Below, one piece after another: positions 23,526 through 35,807 of a stretch of 64,000 nt of DNA (its first letter is position 1; every line of letters begins with the position of its first letter). The stretch comes from Sistotremastrum niveocremeum HHB9708. Taxonomy: Eukaryota; Basidiomycota; Agaricomycetes; Sistotremastrales; Sistotremastraceae. Position numbers and translations under genes: made by a program. The stretch spans positions 258,477-322,476 of the forward strand of contig KV419416.1 of NCBI GenBank assembly GCA_001630475.1. Direction: 5' to 3'. The notes beneath the pieces are model-generated. The model saw only the letters and a list, made by a program, of their open reading frames with translations. It had not been told where the DNA came from and made no database searches.

Positions 23526-24793
23526 TCAGTTGAACAATTCCTTCCACCTCTTGTGCCACCAGAATTTCCGGGAGCTTGGTGGAACGTCGATCCACTCATT
23601 GCTCTCCGTGTTCTTGATTTTCTCGAAAGATACGTACTCCACATCGTGTGAGTGAAGAATATATTTGAGATTCTTGAATGGGTTTCCGGATTCGTTCAAT
23701 GCCATAAGACAAAAGATCAAGGCAGAATCCATGGAAGCATTATCCGCGCTTGATCTGATGCATATCGAGTCCAGCGAATTGAAGCGGGTCAGGATCTGGA
23801 CCAGCTCGTTAGACACATTGTACTGTGGCATTGTGATTAATTGTGTATGTTCCAATCAGTGCTAGCTCTTACCGTCAGTGGATGGGCCGGGTCGAAGAGA
23901 GGGGTCCTGAAGCCACTGAAGAGTTTCAGATTGACTGCAGTTTGAGACAGCGAGTCGTAGAAGGCGACAGAGGTGATCGTCTCAGTCCCTAGATCCAATG
24001 CAACAAGGTACTGTTCCAAAGGCCCCCACTGGAGATCTTCGAACCGTCCGCCTTGGGGAAAGGCATAGTCTCGGAAATCGAACACCTGAACGGATTCGGC
24101 TGGTATATAAGCACCACCACGGCTATCAAGGATTGATGCGGTCTCGACTGGTCTGATGAAGGCGAGACATTCTTTCGTGGTATGTAGCATGCGCAGATTT
24201 GGAAAAGAAGGGAGGTTGAGCATTTCGGGGCTTGGTGAATTGAGTTGAAGATATTTGATTGAGGAAGCCTGTCGTTTTAAAACCGGGAAAATGGTATAGT
24301 GCAAAGGTACGTCGCAGTAGAAGGTTTCGAGGGACCCTGAGAACCTCGCAAGCGAATGAAAGAGGTTCAAGTATGCGGACACATTGACAGCGCGTATCGC
24401 GCACACTTCAGAGTGACGGATGACCAACGAACGAAGGTTGTTCATCGATTCGAACGGCGGTATAGACGACCTGTCCACTAACGCGGACGCGAAAAGCCCC
24501 GCTGCTTCTAAATTTGTGAAGTCCAGGTTCCACTGGCACGTCTGCCCAGGTACCACATCCACTATCGTCACTTCCCTAGCGTATTCCGCGGTCCGTCGTT
24601 GGAGAAGCATGCAAATCTTAATTGCACGCTGAGAGCCATAGATGAGGTTGATACTTTTGTACAGTGCTCGCTCCGCCACGGGTTGTAGCTCATGGCAAGT
24701 TTGGGCGATCGCTGCGACTGTAGGCAGCTCATGAGCGAGATGCTCGGTTAAGAGGAGCGCGAATATGTCTGTAGGAAGCCTTGAGGTTTCCAT
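23526..24793 (-). CDS. F-box-like / leucine-rich protein, divergent from the NLR
   Basis: Two exons, about 405 residues. The N-terminus METSRLPTDIFALLLTEHLA followed by VAAIAQTCHELQPVAERALY reads as an F-box-like motif (LPxDIxxLLxxHL...CxxLxxxAxxxLY) seen in many basidiomycete F-box proteins, so it may recruit Skp1. The rest has leucine-rich segments (MNNLRSLVIRHSEV, SIKYLQLNSPSP, FPNLRMLHTTKE) spaced like LRRs. One phase-0 intron at about 23814-23864 joins HPLT to YNVSNELVQIL; the last exon ends KRWKELFN. It begins 680 bases from the start of the NACHT-WD40 gene in divergent orientation. Less similar to the other cluster F-box genes than they are to one another. Target unknown. Confidence 0.75.
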
Positions 24794-25473
24794 GAATGCC
24801 GATGGACGCAGTTGTTGCTACGATAGCAACACGTTTTAGGTTGAGATGATAGCCTCGGATTGGGTAGTTCGACTCTCGAACAGAGAGGACTGGGAGGTTG
24901 AGTTATTACAACGAGAAAAATAAAGAAGCGCACAGAAATTGACATACTCTGGAATATTGATATTGGGCGCCGAGTCTAACCAAAATAAGTAAACTGGTAC
25001 CAGTAGGGCCGACGGCTCAGGGGAAGCTTCAAGTTCGGTTATCAACATCACGGTTCATGCCAACTTCATGGGCACTATGAAGCACGCATTCTCAAACTTG
25101 AATGAAAGTACCATTATTGATGTTATGCTTATCCTCATATTAACAGGACAAGCGTAGAAAGATAATCTCTTGCACGAAAACACCTCTTGATTCTTGTCTT
25201 GATTTGAAGAAGGATGAGCGGTTCGGGTCGGAGTTTAAGACTCAGTTCGGTTCCTTCTTCGGTTCGGTCATATCGGTATGGCCTTGCCGACGTCAACCTC
25301 AACATTCAAAACAGCCACGAGCAATGAAAACTCAAGGAACAAGCATGAAAGCCTTCATGGATGCGCGAGGCCCATTTCTCATTAATGATTCATGGCCCAG
25401 TTATTACCACTTGCTGCACGGCTTGTAAAATGGCAAACCTACCTCAATACCCTGGTCCTCGTCAATACTCGAA
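24794..25473. promoter_or_regulatory. Divergent upstream region, F-box-like gene / NLR
   Basis: 680 bases between two divergent starts. AT-richer than its flanks. Only short open frames; no clear TATA box near either start. It must carry both promoters unless longer leaders exist. Confidence 0.45.
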
Positions 25474-28400
25474 ATGTCTGCACCTGTAGACGCATCTATT
25501 GCTCGGTATGTGTTCTGAATGTTACATCATGTCGATGCCACTGAGCGTGTATACAGACCTAAAGACATTCCCTCCTCTGAAAGAAAGCTGAGAATATCGA
25601 GTACGTTGAATTTATCTTTCGACCGAATGTGAACCCTACTTATTCAATATTCGACCAGATATCAGTGGCTCCTCCTTTCCTCCCCTCAGCCTCTTGAAAT
25701 TATCCAAAGGCTATTATGTGGTTTTTGAGTGTACCGAGAAACTCCAGAAGACGGAGCCTCCGAAACGGACTGAGCTAATCGAATGGAATCATGAATTTAC
25801 TTGGTATTGTAACACATTCACTATCTGGGCTCTCACTCATTAGCATGTTCCAGGAACGAGCCTGGCCCTGCTTTGAAGCTCAAAGTCTATGCGCATAGCT
25901 TTCTGGGGAAGGATTCTTTGATCTTTGAGAGCACGGAGCCGGTGGAGTCTTTGCGTCCATCAACAGTGTCGCTTGGTAACTCCTGATCGTAGTCTCTTTG
26001 GGTTCTCATGCTTATGCCTCAACTCTCTCAGCGCGCTCGTTTGGAAAAGCAAATGGAAATGGCAAGGAATCAGTAATTCGATTCACTATTGATCTGTCCG
26101 GCGGCGCAATAGCGAATAACCTCGCAACACCAGACGTTCAAGAGTCCATGGATGATGTCGAAGCCCTACGTGAAAAGCTTCGATTGGTTCAGGTCAAGGA
26201 TGGCCCAGCAGTCGCAAATTTCGGGGGTATTGTGGACTCCGTGGGTCCGATCTCAGATGCCCTCGGTACATTCTTCCAAAATGTGGGCGTCTTCATGAAT
26301 CTTATGGACACGTTGTCGACAGTGAGTGGATGACATCTCGTTGCGATGCATTATCTGACTTAGGGGCGTATCCAAGGTACATCCATATGCTGAGGTCGCT
26401 TGGAAGGCCATCTCACTAGGATACAAGGTCTGTCTCACATAATCGTGCACCTTGAAAACTCATTGTTTATAGATTGTCAATAATGAAGTGAGACGAAGAG
26501 AAAAGCTCAGAGACCTGATCGTCACCGTGGACGACACTTGCCAGTTCATTGTGCGGTTTGGAATACTCAAGAAAGACGATCTCCTGCAATCCGTCGTTGA
26601 CAGGCTCATTCAACAAACGCTTGCATGTGGCCATTTCATCGCCGATTACCTGAGCAACGGAGGTTTCTGTACGTAGCAAGGGCTGTGGCCACTGGAGCAT
26701 CGTCAGACTGACATGTCGTTTTAGGGAGCAGCGCAGTTGAGAATGCATTAGAAGATCCCGGAGAGACGATGGATCAATACCGAGCGAAATTCCTCGAGCT
26801 GATGCGTGTGCTCGGTGCTCAAATCGACGTCAAGACTCAGCATTCTATTGAAGAGCTGGCATCCTCTGTCCGCCACTTGGAATTGTTAACCACAACAGCC
26901 CGCGAAGAGTTGACTAAGAGCATAGAAAAGACAAGTACGTACCTACTTTGTGTTATGTGTAACACCTATTCAACTATCGCGCTAGATATGGAGGAAGTCT
27001 TCAAGGACTTCCATTATGCAGGTGGCGCGAAATTTAGAGCGGAGAAGATTTGTCTTGAAGGAACTCGTGTGGATGCGATTGAACGTCTCATCAAATGGGC
27101 CAATCGCACAGATAACTCTACGACTGCCTCGATCTTTTGGATCAAAGGCGTCGCAGGTTCCGGAAAATCCACTTTGGCGCATACTCTAGGTCATTACCTT
27201 GAGTCGCAGAAGAGACTTGGGTCTTCATTTTTCTTCGACGCCGCTCGTCAAGCGGATCATGGTCCGACGACTTTGATACCCACCATCGCGCTCGATTTGG
27301 CCGATCGCTGCGGCCCATGGAGGAAATATCTCTACGAACAAGTAGCAGACGACAAAGCTCTCCGCACGAGTGACTCGATCTCAGAACAATTCACCAAATT
27401 CCTGCTGCAACCCGCAAAACAAGTTCCATTCGTCGGACCCATATTGCTTATTATCGACGGCCTCGATGAAAGCGGAGATCAGAAGGAACGTGCCGACCTG
27501 CTCAAGTTTGCCATCGGTGGTTTCAGCAAACTACCCTCCAATTTTCGCATTCTCGTCACTTCTCGCCCAGAGGAGGACATCAATGATCTTTTCTCGAGTT
27601 TGCCGCCTGAGAACATTCTGGACACCAACGCCATTTCTCAGACCTCACAAGATCATGATATACGGATCTTTATTGAGAACAAGCTCTCGTCGCTCAAAGA
27701 GAAGCGCGTCTCTCCAAAGGAGGGTGTATGGGAGAAGCAGATTGAGGATCTTGTGAAGAAGTCGGAAGGCTTATTCGAATGGGCTCGTCTGGCTTGCGAC
27801 ATCATCACGCAGGCATCCGGATTGGCCATCGATACACGTTTCGAATACGCCCTGAATACCTCTGATGGGCTTTATGGCTTATACGACAAGTGCCTCACAG
27901 CACTGTTTCTTCCCCCTGGAAATCCAGTGGACATGTCGGATAGAGTGCGCCAGGTCCTCGGATGCGTCATGACGGCTGAAGAACCCTTGACCTTCAACGA
28001 TCTTGTTCGTCTGCTTGAGGGAGAGATAGATAAGGAGACGGTCGAATCGATCATACGCTCCTTGGGTTCCCTCCTCAGTGCGCCAGCTAATGGTTCCACG
28101 CCGATCAAGCCGCTGCACACCTCTTTTCGTGATTTCCTCAACAACAAGGAACGCAGCACGGTGTTTTATGTGGATCCGCCGTCTCAGCATGCGTCTTTGG
28201 CCCTGTTCTGCCTTCGTGTCATGAATCGAGGACTCAAATTCAACATTTTTGGGTTCCGTACGTCGCACGAGGTCAATGAGGACGTGAAGGACTTAAAAGG
28301 TCGCATTATGAGGAGCGGTTCGCACACCCTCTCCTATGCATGTCGGAATTGGGCAATGCATCTTGTGAAGGCCGATTTTGACGAGGACTTAGCAAGTGCG

Positions 28401-30871
28401 TTGAGAGAATTCTGCGAAAAGAATATTCTCTCTTGGCTGGAAGTCGTTAGCTTGATTTCAAAAATAAGTTACATGAGAAGATATATCCGATATATGATAC
28501 GTTGGTTTGAGGTACGTATTGCCATATTCTGTTCTTGAAACTCTTCCGCTGACCAGGCACGCATCAGGTACAAGCTAAAGATCGCACTTTTGCGAAGATT
28601 GGTCAAGACATAGAAAACTTTGTTTTTGAATTTGAAGAGGTCATCAAGCAAAGTGTACCACACACATACCTGTCGGCTTTGGCATGCTGTAGTGAGCAGA
28701 ATTGGATCAAGAGGCAATACCGTGATCGGTTTCCGAACCTGCTCACGATAGAGTCTGATCGAACTCGTGCTGTCGATGCCACAGAAAAGCTGTTGTATGG
28801 TACCTTCAAGATCGAACACCCGCGTCATACGGTCGTTGCCTGCTTTTCGCCAGATTCGCGTCACGTCGTATCCGCCAACGACAGTGGCGCCTTACAGTGT
28901 TGGGATTGGCAGTCTGGGAGCTGCGTGTGGTCGCAACAAGCTCATGGCAATATTGAGGGTCTCTTATTTTCTTCCGGCGGTACATTCATCGCCTCCGCCT
29001 CACAAGATGGTACCATCCAAGTCCATAACCCTCAAGATGGGAAACTACTATTCAAGACCATCGATGTTCCGGACGCGCCGTACTCTCTCGCCATCTCTCC
29101 TGATCAGCAATCTCTTGCGTCCGGGACGAAACATGGTCATATTTATGTTTACAATGCCAATACGGGCGAGCTGAGGAACAGCAAGCAAGAAGCACACCGA
29201 GCAGGAATTGACTGCGTCGCCTTTTCCCAGGCGGGTCGACTTGTCTCAACTTCATCCGACGGAACGATGCGCTTGTGGGATATAGACACCCTGGAAGAGA
29301 ACGGGATGCCTTTCCGAGACTCTGCTGCCAACATTTGGGGTGTGTGTCTGTCGCGGGATGGATCTGTGGCATATTCTTGTTTTGCCGACGGCACTGTGCG
29401 AGCTTGGGATCTCGTGGCTCAAACAGAGATCTGGCGCTCACAAGAACCCGAAATTAATGCCACAAACTTTATCAGCGTCACGCTCTCAGCGGATGAAAGA
29501 TATCTAGCAAGCTCTGCCCGCAATGGAGCTGTGCGCCTTTGGGACCCAGCGACTGGACATCCCATCAGCGAGAGTCTCCCCAACATTCACGGGGTTGTAT
29601 CGCACATTAAATTCTCCGCTGATGGCAAATATTTGATAGGAGGCTCGCAGTACGCCACCATACACATATGGAACGTAGAGAAGGCGATAGGTTCCCCCCC
29701 ATCTTCAAAATCTACTTCTCCTAGGCTTCCACGGGAGATCACGTATGTCGTCCTCTCCCCCGATTCCAAATTTGTCGCTTTTGGGGGGATGGACCTCATA
29801 TCAATTTGGGATAGGAAGACTGGGGAGTCCTCTCTTGTTCGTTTGACCGGAGGCGTCACTGTGGGCCTGTTGGCTTTCTCAGCAGACGGCCAGCGACTCG
29901 CGTACGCGGACTCGCGACAAACCATTGGTGTATGGCATACGACAAAGCGATGCGCGCTCACACTTCCTCTCAGAGGGCATTCTCGGAGTCTTAAATGTAT
30001 GTCGTGGTCGCCGGATGGGATGTTCCTCGTGTCCAGTGCAGAAGATGGATCGATCATAGTCTGGGACATCACGCGGTCTCAGATACTCACCAGTATCGAC
30101 ATCGCAAATGCGAGCCTATGCAATGAGGTGATATTCTCACACTCAATGGATCAGATCATCTCAGCACATGTCGACGGGGCAGTCCGGCTTTGGAGATTGA
30201 AAAACGGACAGTCCGTTGGAGATCCACTGAAGTGCGGGGAAAAGCAACTATGGAGTATGGCGCTTTCGCCGAATGATCATCGAACACTCGCGGCCGTTTC
30301 TGGCAATGGCACTATTTATCGCTGGAACACTGAAACAGCCACACGGATTGGTGAACCCATAAGCGGTCATAACGACGAAGTCAATATTGTCACATACTCT
30401 CATGACGGCCGAAAGTTCGCAACGGGTTCAGATGACTACAGCATACGCATCTGGGACACTGAGAGCGGAGAGCCTATCGGTGAAGCATTGTATGGATGTC
30501 AATCCACGATCCTGACCCTCGCATTCTCTGCGGATGGGAACGAAATCGTATCAGTTACGTATAACGGGCTAGTCTTTGTCTGGGATATATCGCAGAAGAC
30601 GCCCACACCCGCTCCTTCGAAGAACCGTTTCATGCTCGTTGACGATGGCTGGGCGTACAGCCTTGACGAGGATGGTTTTGGCGATAGACTGTTTTGGTTA
30701 CCCTACCGATTCCGAGCAGGTCTTGCTACGGAACCTAATCTCAAAGTCATCAGTCTCAGGGATCCTGATGCTCCACCAACGCAGATTAACTTGGATCGCT
30801 TTGTGCATGGCGAGCAGTGGACGAGCTGTCGTGCCAGTGCGGACTCTGTTTCGTCTTCTACGAAATCCTAG
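25474..30871 (+). CDS. C2-NACHT-WD40 protein (fungal NLR)
   Basis: Ten exons, 4920 coding bases, 1639 residues. Residues ~18-140 resemble a C2 beta-sandwich (LKLSKGYYVVFECTEKLQ, ELIEWNHEFTWNEPGPALKL, VYAHSFLGKDSLIFE). Residues ~150-400 are helical. The NACHT ATPase starts near 405: Walker A GVAGSGKST (~418), Walker B LLIIDGLDE (~517), then ILVTSRPEEDI and KPLHTSFRDFL. From ~955 to ~1560 I count 14 WD40 repeats, enough for two seven-bladed propellers. The tail LFWLPYRF...INLDRFVHGEQWTSCR resembles the end of many agaricomycete NACHT-WD40 proteins. The exon 4/5 join uses a 56-base intron (25976-26031). Fungal NLRs sense ligands through the WD40 part and signal through the N-terminus, often in self/non-self recognition and cell death; here that is inferred. 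Frame intact throughout. Confidence 0.93.
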
Positions 30872-31136
30872 GACCGAGTTCGAGCATGAGTGGGTCGGCA
30901 AATTTGTTGCAAAGTAGATAACATTCCTATGAGGATACTACACTAGATACTAGTTGTCTGAGAGCTGGTCCATGCGACATACCATACTGCTACAGCTATG
31001 TTTATACCGATTTCCTTTACTACAATGACATGGGTGTTATAACACGTCCCACAGAAGGTCTTCGCTATGGTACTGCATCAGTGCGTGTTCCTGTACATGT
31101 GGTGGGCATGTAAATAAGGACAATTGTGTTTGCGAG
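30872..31136. other. Convergent spacer NLR / F-box member 1
   Basis: Short 3' spacer of 265 bases; nothing recognised. Confidence 0.4.
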
Positions 31137-32403
31137 TCAGGGATTAGCTCGAATGGCTTGATCAAGCTCACAACCCAACCACTGTTCCCGGCAACAGTAT
31201 CCTAAATTGGTCCAAATCTCGGGACCGGCGTCGTCTGAGATGGCTGATGGTGAGCGGTGATACACCGATGAAGGGGGGCCTTCGACATAGAAAGATCGCA
31301 ACTTCGGGCACTTGCAGTCTCGTTGGACCTTGTTGACGAAGGCAGTGAGAGGTGCCCCCCAGACCAGGATTGTTATAGAAAGAGCTTCCAGGTTCAGGAG
31401 TGGATCGAGTAGCGAAAATTCATTCAACATCTAAAAGGATCGCACGCAATCAATAAGGTTGCAAGCGTACCGTAAAATAAATGCGTACGAGACATTGTTG
31501 ATTTGCCACGAAGAGAAATAATCGGAGATTTGGCACCCCCGGAATTAGCTCCTTCAATGTCTGTAAGGGGACGCCCGCAATGCTGGAGAGATCGAGGGCA
31601 GTTAAATGAGGTCCATAGAGGGACCAGTCGGCGGGGAGCTCGGGAAGCAGCGTTAGCCGCAATGCTTTGATGTGGCGCTGTGACATTATGGTAGCTAACT
31701 GTCCGTCGAGAGCAGTCGCGTCGAGGGTCAGAAGACCTGGGAGGAACGAAGGAGATCCTAACAGGGTTTGGATGTCTGGCGAGTTGTTGGATAGGTCTCC
31801 TAGGACAAGATGTTCCAGCTTGTTCTGATGGAGGAGGAAGTCGAAGAAATGGCTGCTCGGCATTGGGAGCCAACACCGGTACGTTGTCAGTGAGTTGGAT
31901 GACAATTGGGTTCCAAGGGTCGTGAATAGATCACTGGGAAGGGTCCTGTCATGTATCCCAATGGCATCCGAATAATGATTGTTTCGTATGATGGTCAGAG
32001 TATCAAGGTTCGGTAGGAGGGAGAACGGAAAATTGGCTGCAAGAGCATATGAAGAAACAGTCTTGCGCTTTCTTGTTCCTGTGAATAACCCATAGTTCCT
32101 GATTGTCAGGTCATGGACAAGCTTCGTGATGTGCTGACGACGGCGAAGAAATTTCACCAGTCGAACACTGCTTTTATGGCCCTCCACAAAGGCTATTCGG
32201 TGGTAAAGAAACCGCTGTGCTTCTACTCGGAAAGCACGACACGTTAGAGCCACATGAAACAGATCCGTCTTGGAGCATTCAGGAGAATTGGCCAGAGCTT
32301 CAATCACTGGCCTGTACAGTTCGAGAGGAAGACGGCTGGTTTTATCGGCTAGATCGTCGCTGCCTTTTCTGAGGTATTTGGTGAAAAGACTGTGTAGGAA
32401 CAT
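31137..32403 (-). CDS. F-box/leucine-rich protein of the local family, member 1
   Basis: Two exons, about 405 residues, start ATG 32403. The N-terminal motif (TSRLPLELYRPVIEALANSP, then LTCRAFRVEAQRFLYHRI) is the family F-box. Leucine-rich stretches follow (LVHDLTIRNYGLF, LLPNLDTLTIIRNNH, NKLEHLVLGDLSNN, LTALDLSSIAGV). The intron follows PNLRLFLFVANQQCL (donor GTACGC) and the last exon starts MLNEFSLLDPLLNLEALSI. Such proteins usually bridge Skp1-Cul1 ubiquitin ligases to targets; target unknown. Head-to-head with member 2 (32793), with related N-termini, so the two probably arose by inverted duplication. Confidence 0.8.
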
Positions 32404-32792
32404 CGTGGAAAAGGTCGTGAGGCTAGTTTAGCCCAGCGTTAGTGCTATAGCCAGCACCGTGACCTCGAAATTAGGCGTTGGGCGTTGAACGTTGAACAGA
32501 AGCAATAAGATATTACGTCAGCATTTGCGGAAGCAGATGTCGATTGTAAGTTCGGAGGTCCGAGTGCAATCCAAATGCGCGATACTTGCCACGCTGACTT
32601 CACTCATAGCAGTCCGTACTCTTGGAACTCAGTCGGGAGTTCGCTTGCATTGTTCCCAGCCAAGATTTCAAGCTTGGAATCTTGATCTTTGTGTTCGTGG
32701 GCTCGACTCGGACCCTTGACTCACTGCAAGGACTTCGAAGACTCAGATTCGAATGCTACTTTTGAAGGCCGTCCTGATCTGCTATTGGAATC
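32404..32792. promoter_or_regulatory. Bidirectional upstream region of F-box members 1 and 2
   Basis: 389 bases between two divergent family members. No clear TATA box. Could drive both genes together. Confidence 0.45.
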
Positions 32793-34076
32793 ATGAGACC
32801 TACCCCGTCTTCCTCTCCTCGCAAACGGCCAACTTTTAGCTGGACGATCGGTTCCAAAAATGCGAGCCATAATGACAGCCAGGGCTGCCTTCCAGTCGAG
32901 CTCTACAGGCCGATAGTGGAAGCGTTGGCTTGGGGTTCGCGGAACTCTACCACGAGTGGACGGGATATGCTCAACCTGTCCCTCACCTGCCGTGCATTCC
33001 AGACCGAGGCGGAACGCGTTTTGTATCGAGATATAGAAATCATCTACGGAACGAAGCAATCCTTTCTCCTGTCTGAGACAGTCGGGGCTCGCACAGCTAA
33101 ATATGTGTCACGATTGACCATCGTCAACTATGGCATAGCAATCCCTCGAAGCAGGTTTTCTTTCATGAAGCGACGGGAGCCGCTGAGCGTTACCATTCCT
33201 TTCGCTCTGATGTCTGGCATGCGCTACCTCGTGCTTACGCGCAGACCGAGCCCTCAGACATCAGAAGCTTTGAGGATCAACGGCGAGGTTCCGGAAGATC
33301 ACCTCCTCTCGTTGCTTAGCGAACAAGTGCCTGAGAACACTATATCGTCATTCAGATGCACTCTTCCTGTTTCAGACGCCACGATAAAATTCTTGGAGAG
33401 GCAGTCTAGCATTAATATCCTGGGTCTCGGCGTTACTGACACTCCTGGAGTTACCAATTGGGAGACCTTCCGGTCACCTACTTTCTTACCCAACCTTGAA
33501 GCAGTCAGGGCAGTTAAAATCGACAACAATCTTGAAGCCTTGATGTTGTCACATAGAGTGAGTGGTCTAGTATTCGAGTCCTGGGTACCTTCCCCTCCGC
33601 AATGGGGAGGCTATGCCTGCCATATTACCTTTCTTGATCTATCGGCGATACCATTATCCAACAATCGCGAAGTTGCTACCTTCCTTCAGAAAGCTATAAA
33701 TGTACGCTTCCTGCTTATAAGCAGCTATAACCTTCAACTAGTAAGTGCAATTCGTCAGTCATCAGACCATCCGATCTCAATTTTCCATGTATAGCAGCAA
33801 GAAACATTCGCACTCCTGAGTCCGCTTGTACATCTCTGGATGTTATCGGTTACCATCATTCCTAGCAGCGCAAAGTCTGGATACTTCGCTGCCCTGTGTC
33901 GCAAGTATGGCACTCAAGTCCCGAGTCTCCAGTGTGTTGGGATTAACGGAGCTCCCCGAATGTCATTACACAAGACAGCAGATGCGACCTGGGAACCCAG
34001 GATTCGCGTCGGAGATGGCTGGGTTCAACAGCCGGACCTCGGTGATCAAGGATTTGCAGCTGATCTAGACGTCTGA
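32793..34076 (+). CDS. F-box/leucine-rich protein of the local family, member 2
   Basis: Two exons, about 410 residues. F-box segment QGCLPVELYRPIVEALAWGS followed by LSLTCRAFQTEAERVLYRDI, close to member 1 (LPLELYRPVIEALA; LTCRAFRVEAQRFLY). Leucine-rich segments: TAKYVSRLTIVNYGIA, ALMSGMRYLVLTRRPS, SINILGLGVTDTPG, HITFLDLSAIPLSN. The first exon ends NVRFLLISSYNLQL and the phase-0 intron (GTAAGT donor) leads to QQETFALLSPLVHLWML. The last exon ends at TGA 34074-34076. The same gene plan as the other family members supports it as a real gene, and codon use looks normal. Putative SCF adaptor; target unknown. Confidence 0.8.
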
Positions 34077-34601
34077 TAATGGCATAAGAGAGCCTGACCG
34101 TGTTCACGATGTATTCTCAAAGATGGACAGACAGGTAGTATTCCAGATGCTGTATGTACACAACAGTATATATATGTAGAAACACTGTCACAAAAGTGAG
34201 TATATGATGATCCGGACAGGCCATCAGCATGAGAGGCCCGGAATACCCAGTAGGTTAACATCAGGGAGAGCTTACTGCTCGGTACACGAGAGATTTGGCG
34301 AGAATAGGCCCTTTCACAGAAAGGACGACGCCGAGATGCCTCAACAATGGCGCTGAACTGTCGTAACGCAAGCACTGAGTCGATGATTGCGGAGAACGAA
34401 AATCCGACGTACGTTAATATATTTACTTGCAGAACTCAGTAGATAGATAATCGGAGTTGCATCAGGATGTGAGATTTGTCCTGCGGGATCCTGATGTGTG
34501 CAATCGTCAGTCAGATTCTTGTATCAATAAGGGGTGCAGATAATCACCTTGATCACATAAATAGTCGCAACAGAGGCTGGCATTGTGTGCTGGAATCCTA
34601 A
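34077..34601. other. Convergent 3' spacer
   Basis: Between F-box member 2 (+) and the zinc-cluster-like gene (-). A short ATATATAT run near 34170. A shadow frame runs antisense over the neighbouring gene; no own gene seen. Confidence 0.45.
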
Positions 34602-35807
34602 TCACGTCGAGACTTTTCTTCGTTTGCGGTTCGACACATTCATCCCGTCTTCCAGCACACCCGAAGATTCAATTGTAGCTGCGAGTCCTTGTTTCGACTT
34701 GGGACCCGATCTTGAGCTGGCTGAGACCGATTTTGACCGGGCACGGGGCTTCATGGCTGCAGCTTTGCTTACAGGCTTCGATGGCTTAGGCGGTGCTTCG
34801 GACTGCGTGCTGCCGACTGATCGAGCAGGCGAGGCTCGGCGTCTTGAACGGGTACTTCGAACGCTGACGGCGGAAGGGGAGGGTGAGGGTCGTCGGGTAG
34901 ACTTGATATCCATCATTGGAACATCTTCCGCCTGGTTCTCATCTGCTCCGTCGTTCTCCCCTTCGGCCACTGTTCGAGATCGTTTCCGCCCCCTTCGAGC
35001 CCTTGAGCTCTCAGGCGGATCGAAGCAACGCCGACGCGCACAAGACTTAAGTTTATCGTCATCAGGGGTGGCATCGTGACGAAATTTAGCGCGTCTGATA
35101 TCTGTGGTGTGCCTGCCTTCGTAGCACCATCCACTTGGAGGACCCTGCTCTCCCTCTCCCTCCACCGTCTGACCACAGCAGCCCCAGTACGTTTCATAAC
35201 GCGACACTGTCGTTCCAGTGCGTGCATTTGAACTCCTCTTCGAGGTACGCGTTCCAGCGCGTTCCACCTCGGTTGAATCGTCGTCGTGCGGCACGAGACA
35301 ACTTCGATCGTCATTCTCGACTTCAACGTAAGTCTTGTGGCATCTGACGCAATGAAGTTTCGGTGGTGGCTCCAGTTCTGCCAGTATGTGCGACAGTGTG
35401 AGTAACTCTGATGGTGTTAGTGAGTGAAGCCGTGAAGTGAGGAAAGTGTGGAGAGTTTTCGGGGGAACGGAGTTGAGGAGAGCGAGTAGAGACGCAGAAG
35501 TCACTACTGTGCTTTCTGAAGCCTCCGAGGGGTTGGGAGATCCACGATCATGGATCATGGGCGACTGTGGTGGAGATACATGTGAGTGCAGGGTAGGAGA
35601 GTCTGGCGTCTGAGAGAGGGGTCGCGGAAGCAACTGAATGCTGGATGGCAACGCCCTGTTAGCGACATTGATCGGGCTCGTCGGTTTGAACGAAGGGTTG
35701 AGACTGGTTTGCGAGACCATCTCCCCGCGTGTCGCGTCTGCTGTCTCTGTAGTCGGGGTTTCCGCAGAAGTTTCGGTTTGCTTTCGAGCGAAGAGTCGCG
35801 AGAACAT
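34602..35807 (-). CDS. Zinc-binding-like, disordered, probably nuclear protein
   Basis: Single exon, about 400 residues. Start is taken as ATG 35807 (MFSRLFARKQTETSAE) because a TATAAA element sits just upstream on the same strand (35880-35885), which puts the longer open frame outside the transcript. A central cysteine/histidine module could bind zinc: LHCVRCHKTYVEVENDDRSC, then CLVPHD, YWGCCGQTVEGEGEQ, and SGWCYEGRHTTD (pattern CxxC...CxxxH...CC...CxxxxH). N-terminal to it, SVPPKTLHTFLTSRLHSL and LTLSHILAELEPPPKLH look helical. The C-terminal half is basic and disordered with nuclear-localisation-like runs (ARRGRKRSRT, NRKRRKVST). I do not recognise a named family; a nuclear regulatory role is a guess. 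Confidence 0.75.
   Translation of the reverse strand: MFSRLFARKQTETSAETPTTETADATRGEMVSQTSLNPSFKPTSPINVANRALPSSIQLLPRPLSQTPDSPTLHSHVSPPQSPMIHDRGSPNPSEASESTVVTSASLLALLNSVPPKTLHTFLTSRLHSLTPSELLTLSHILAELEPPPKLHCVRCHKTYVEVENDDRSCLVPHDDDSTEVERAGTRTSKRSSNARTGTTVSRYETYWGCCGQTVEGEGEQGPPSGWCYEGRHTTDIRRAKFRHDATPDDDKLKSCARRRCFDPPESSRARRGRKRSRTVAEGENDGADENQAEDVPMMDIKSTRRPSPSPSAVSVRSTRSRRRASPARSVGSTQSEAPPKPSKPVSKAAAMKPRARSKSVSASSRSGPKSKQGLAATIESSGVLEDGMNVSNRKRRKVST

Noticed and set aside
25976-25992. A 17-base intron at the exon 4/5 join of the NLR
   Set aside because: Far too short; a 56-base intron with the same donor and a normal branch-site-like CTCAAC before the acceptor keeps the frame.
34585-35079. 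164-codon plus-strand frame
   Set aside because: Antisense to the disordered C-terminus of the zinc-binding-like gene, no motifs.
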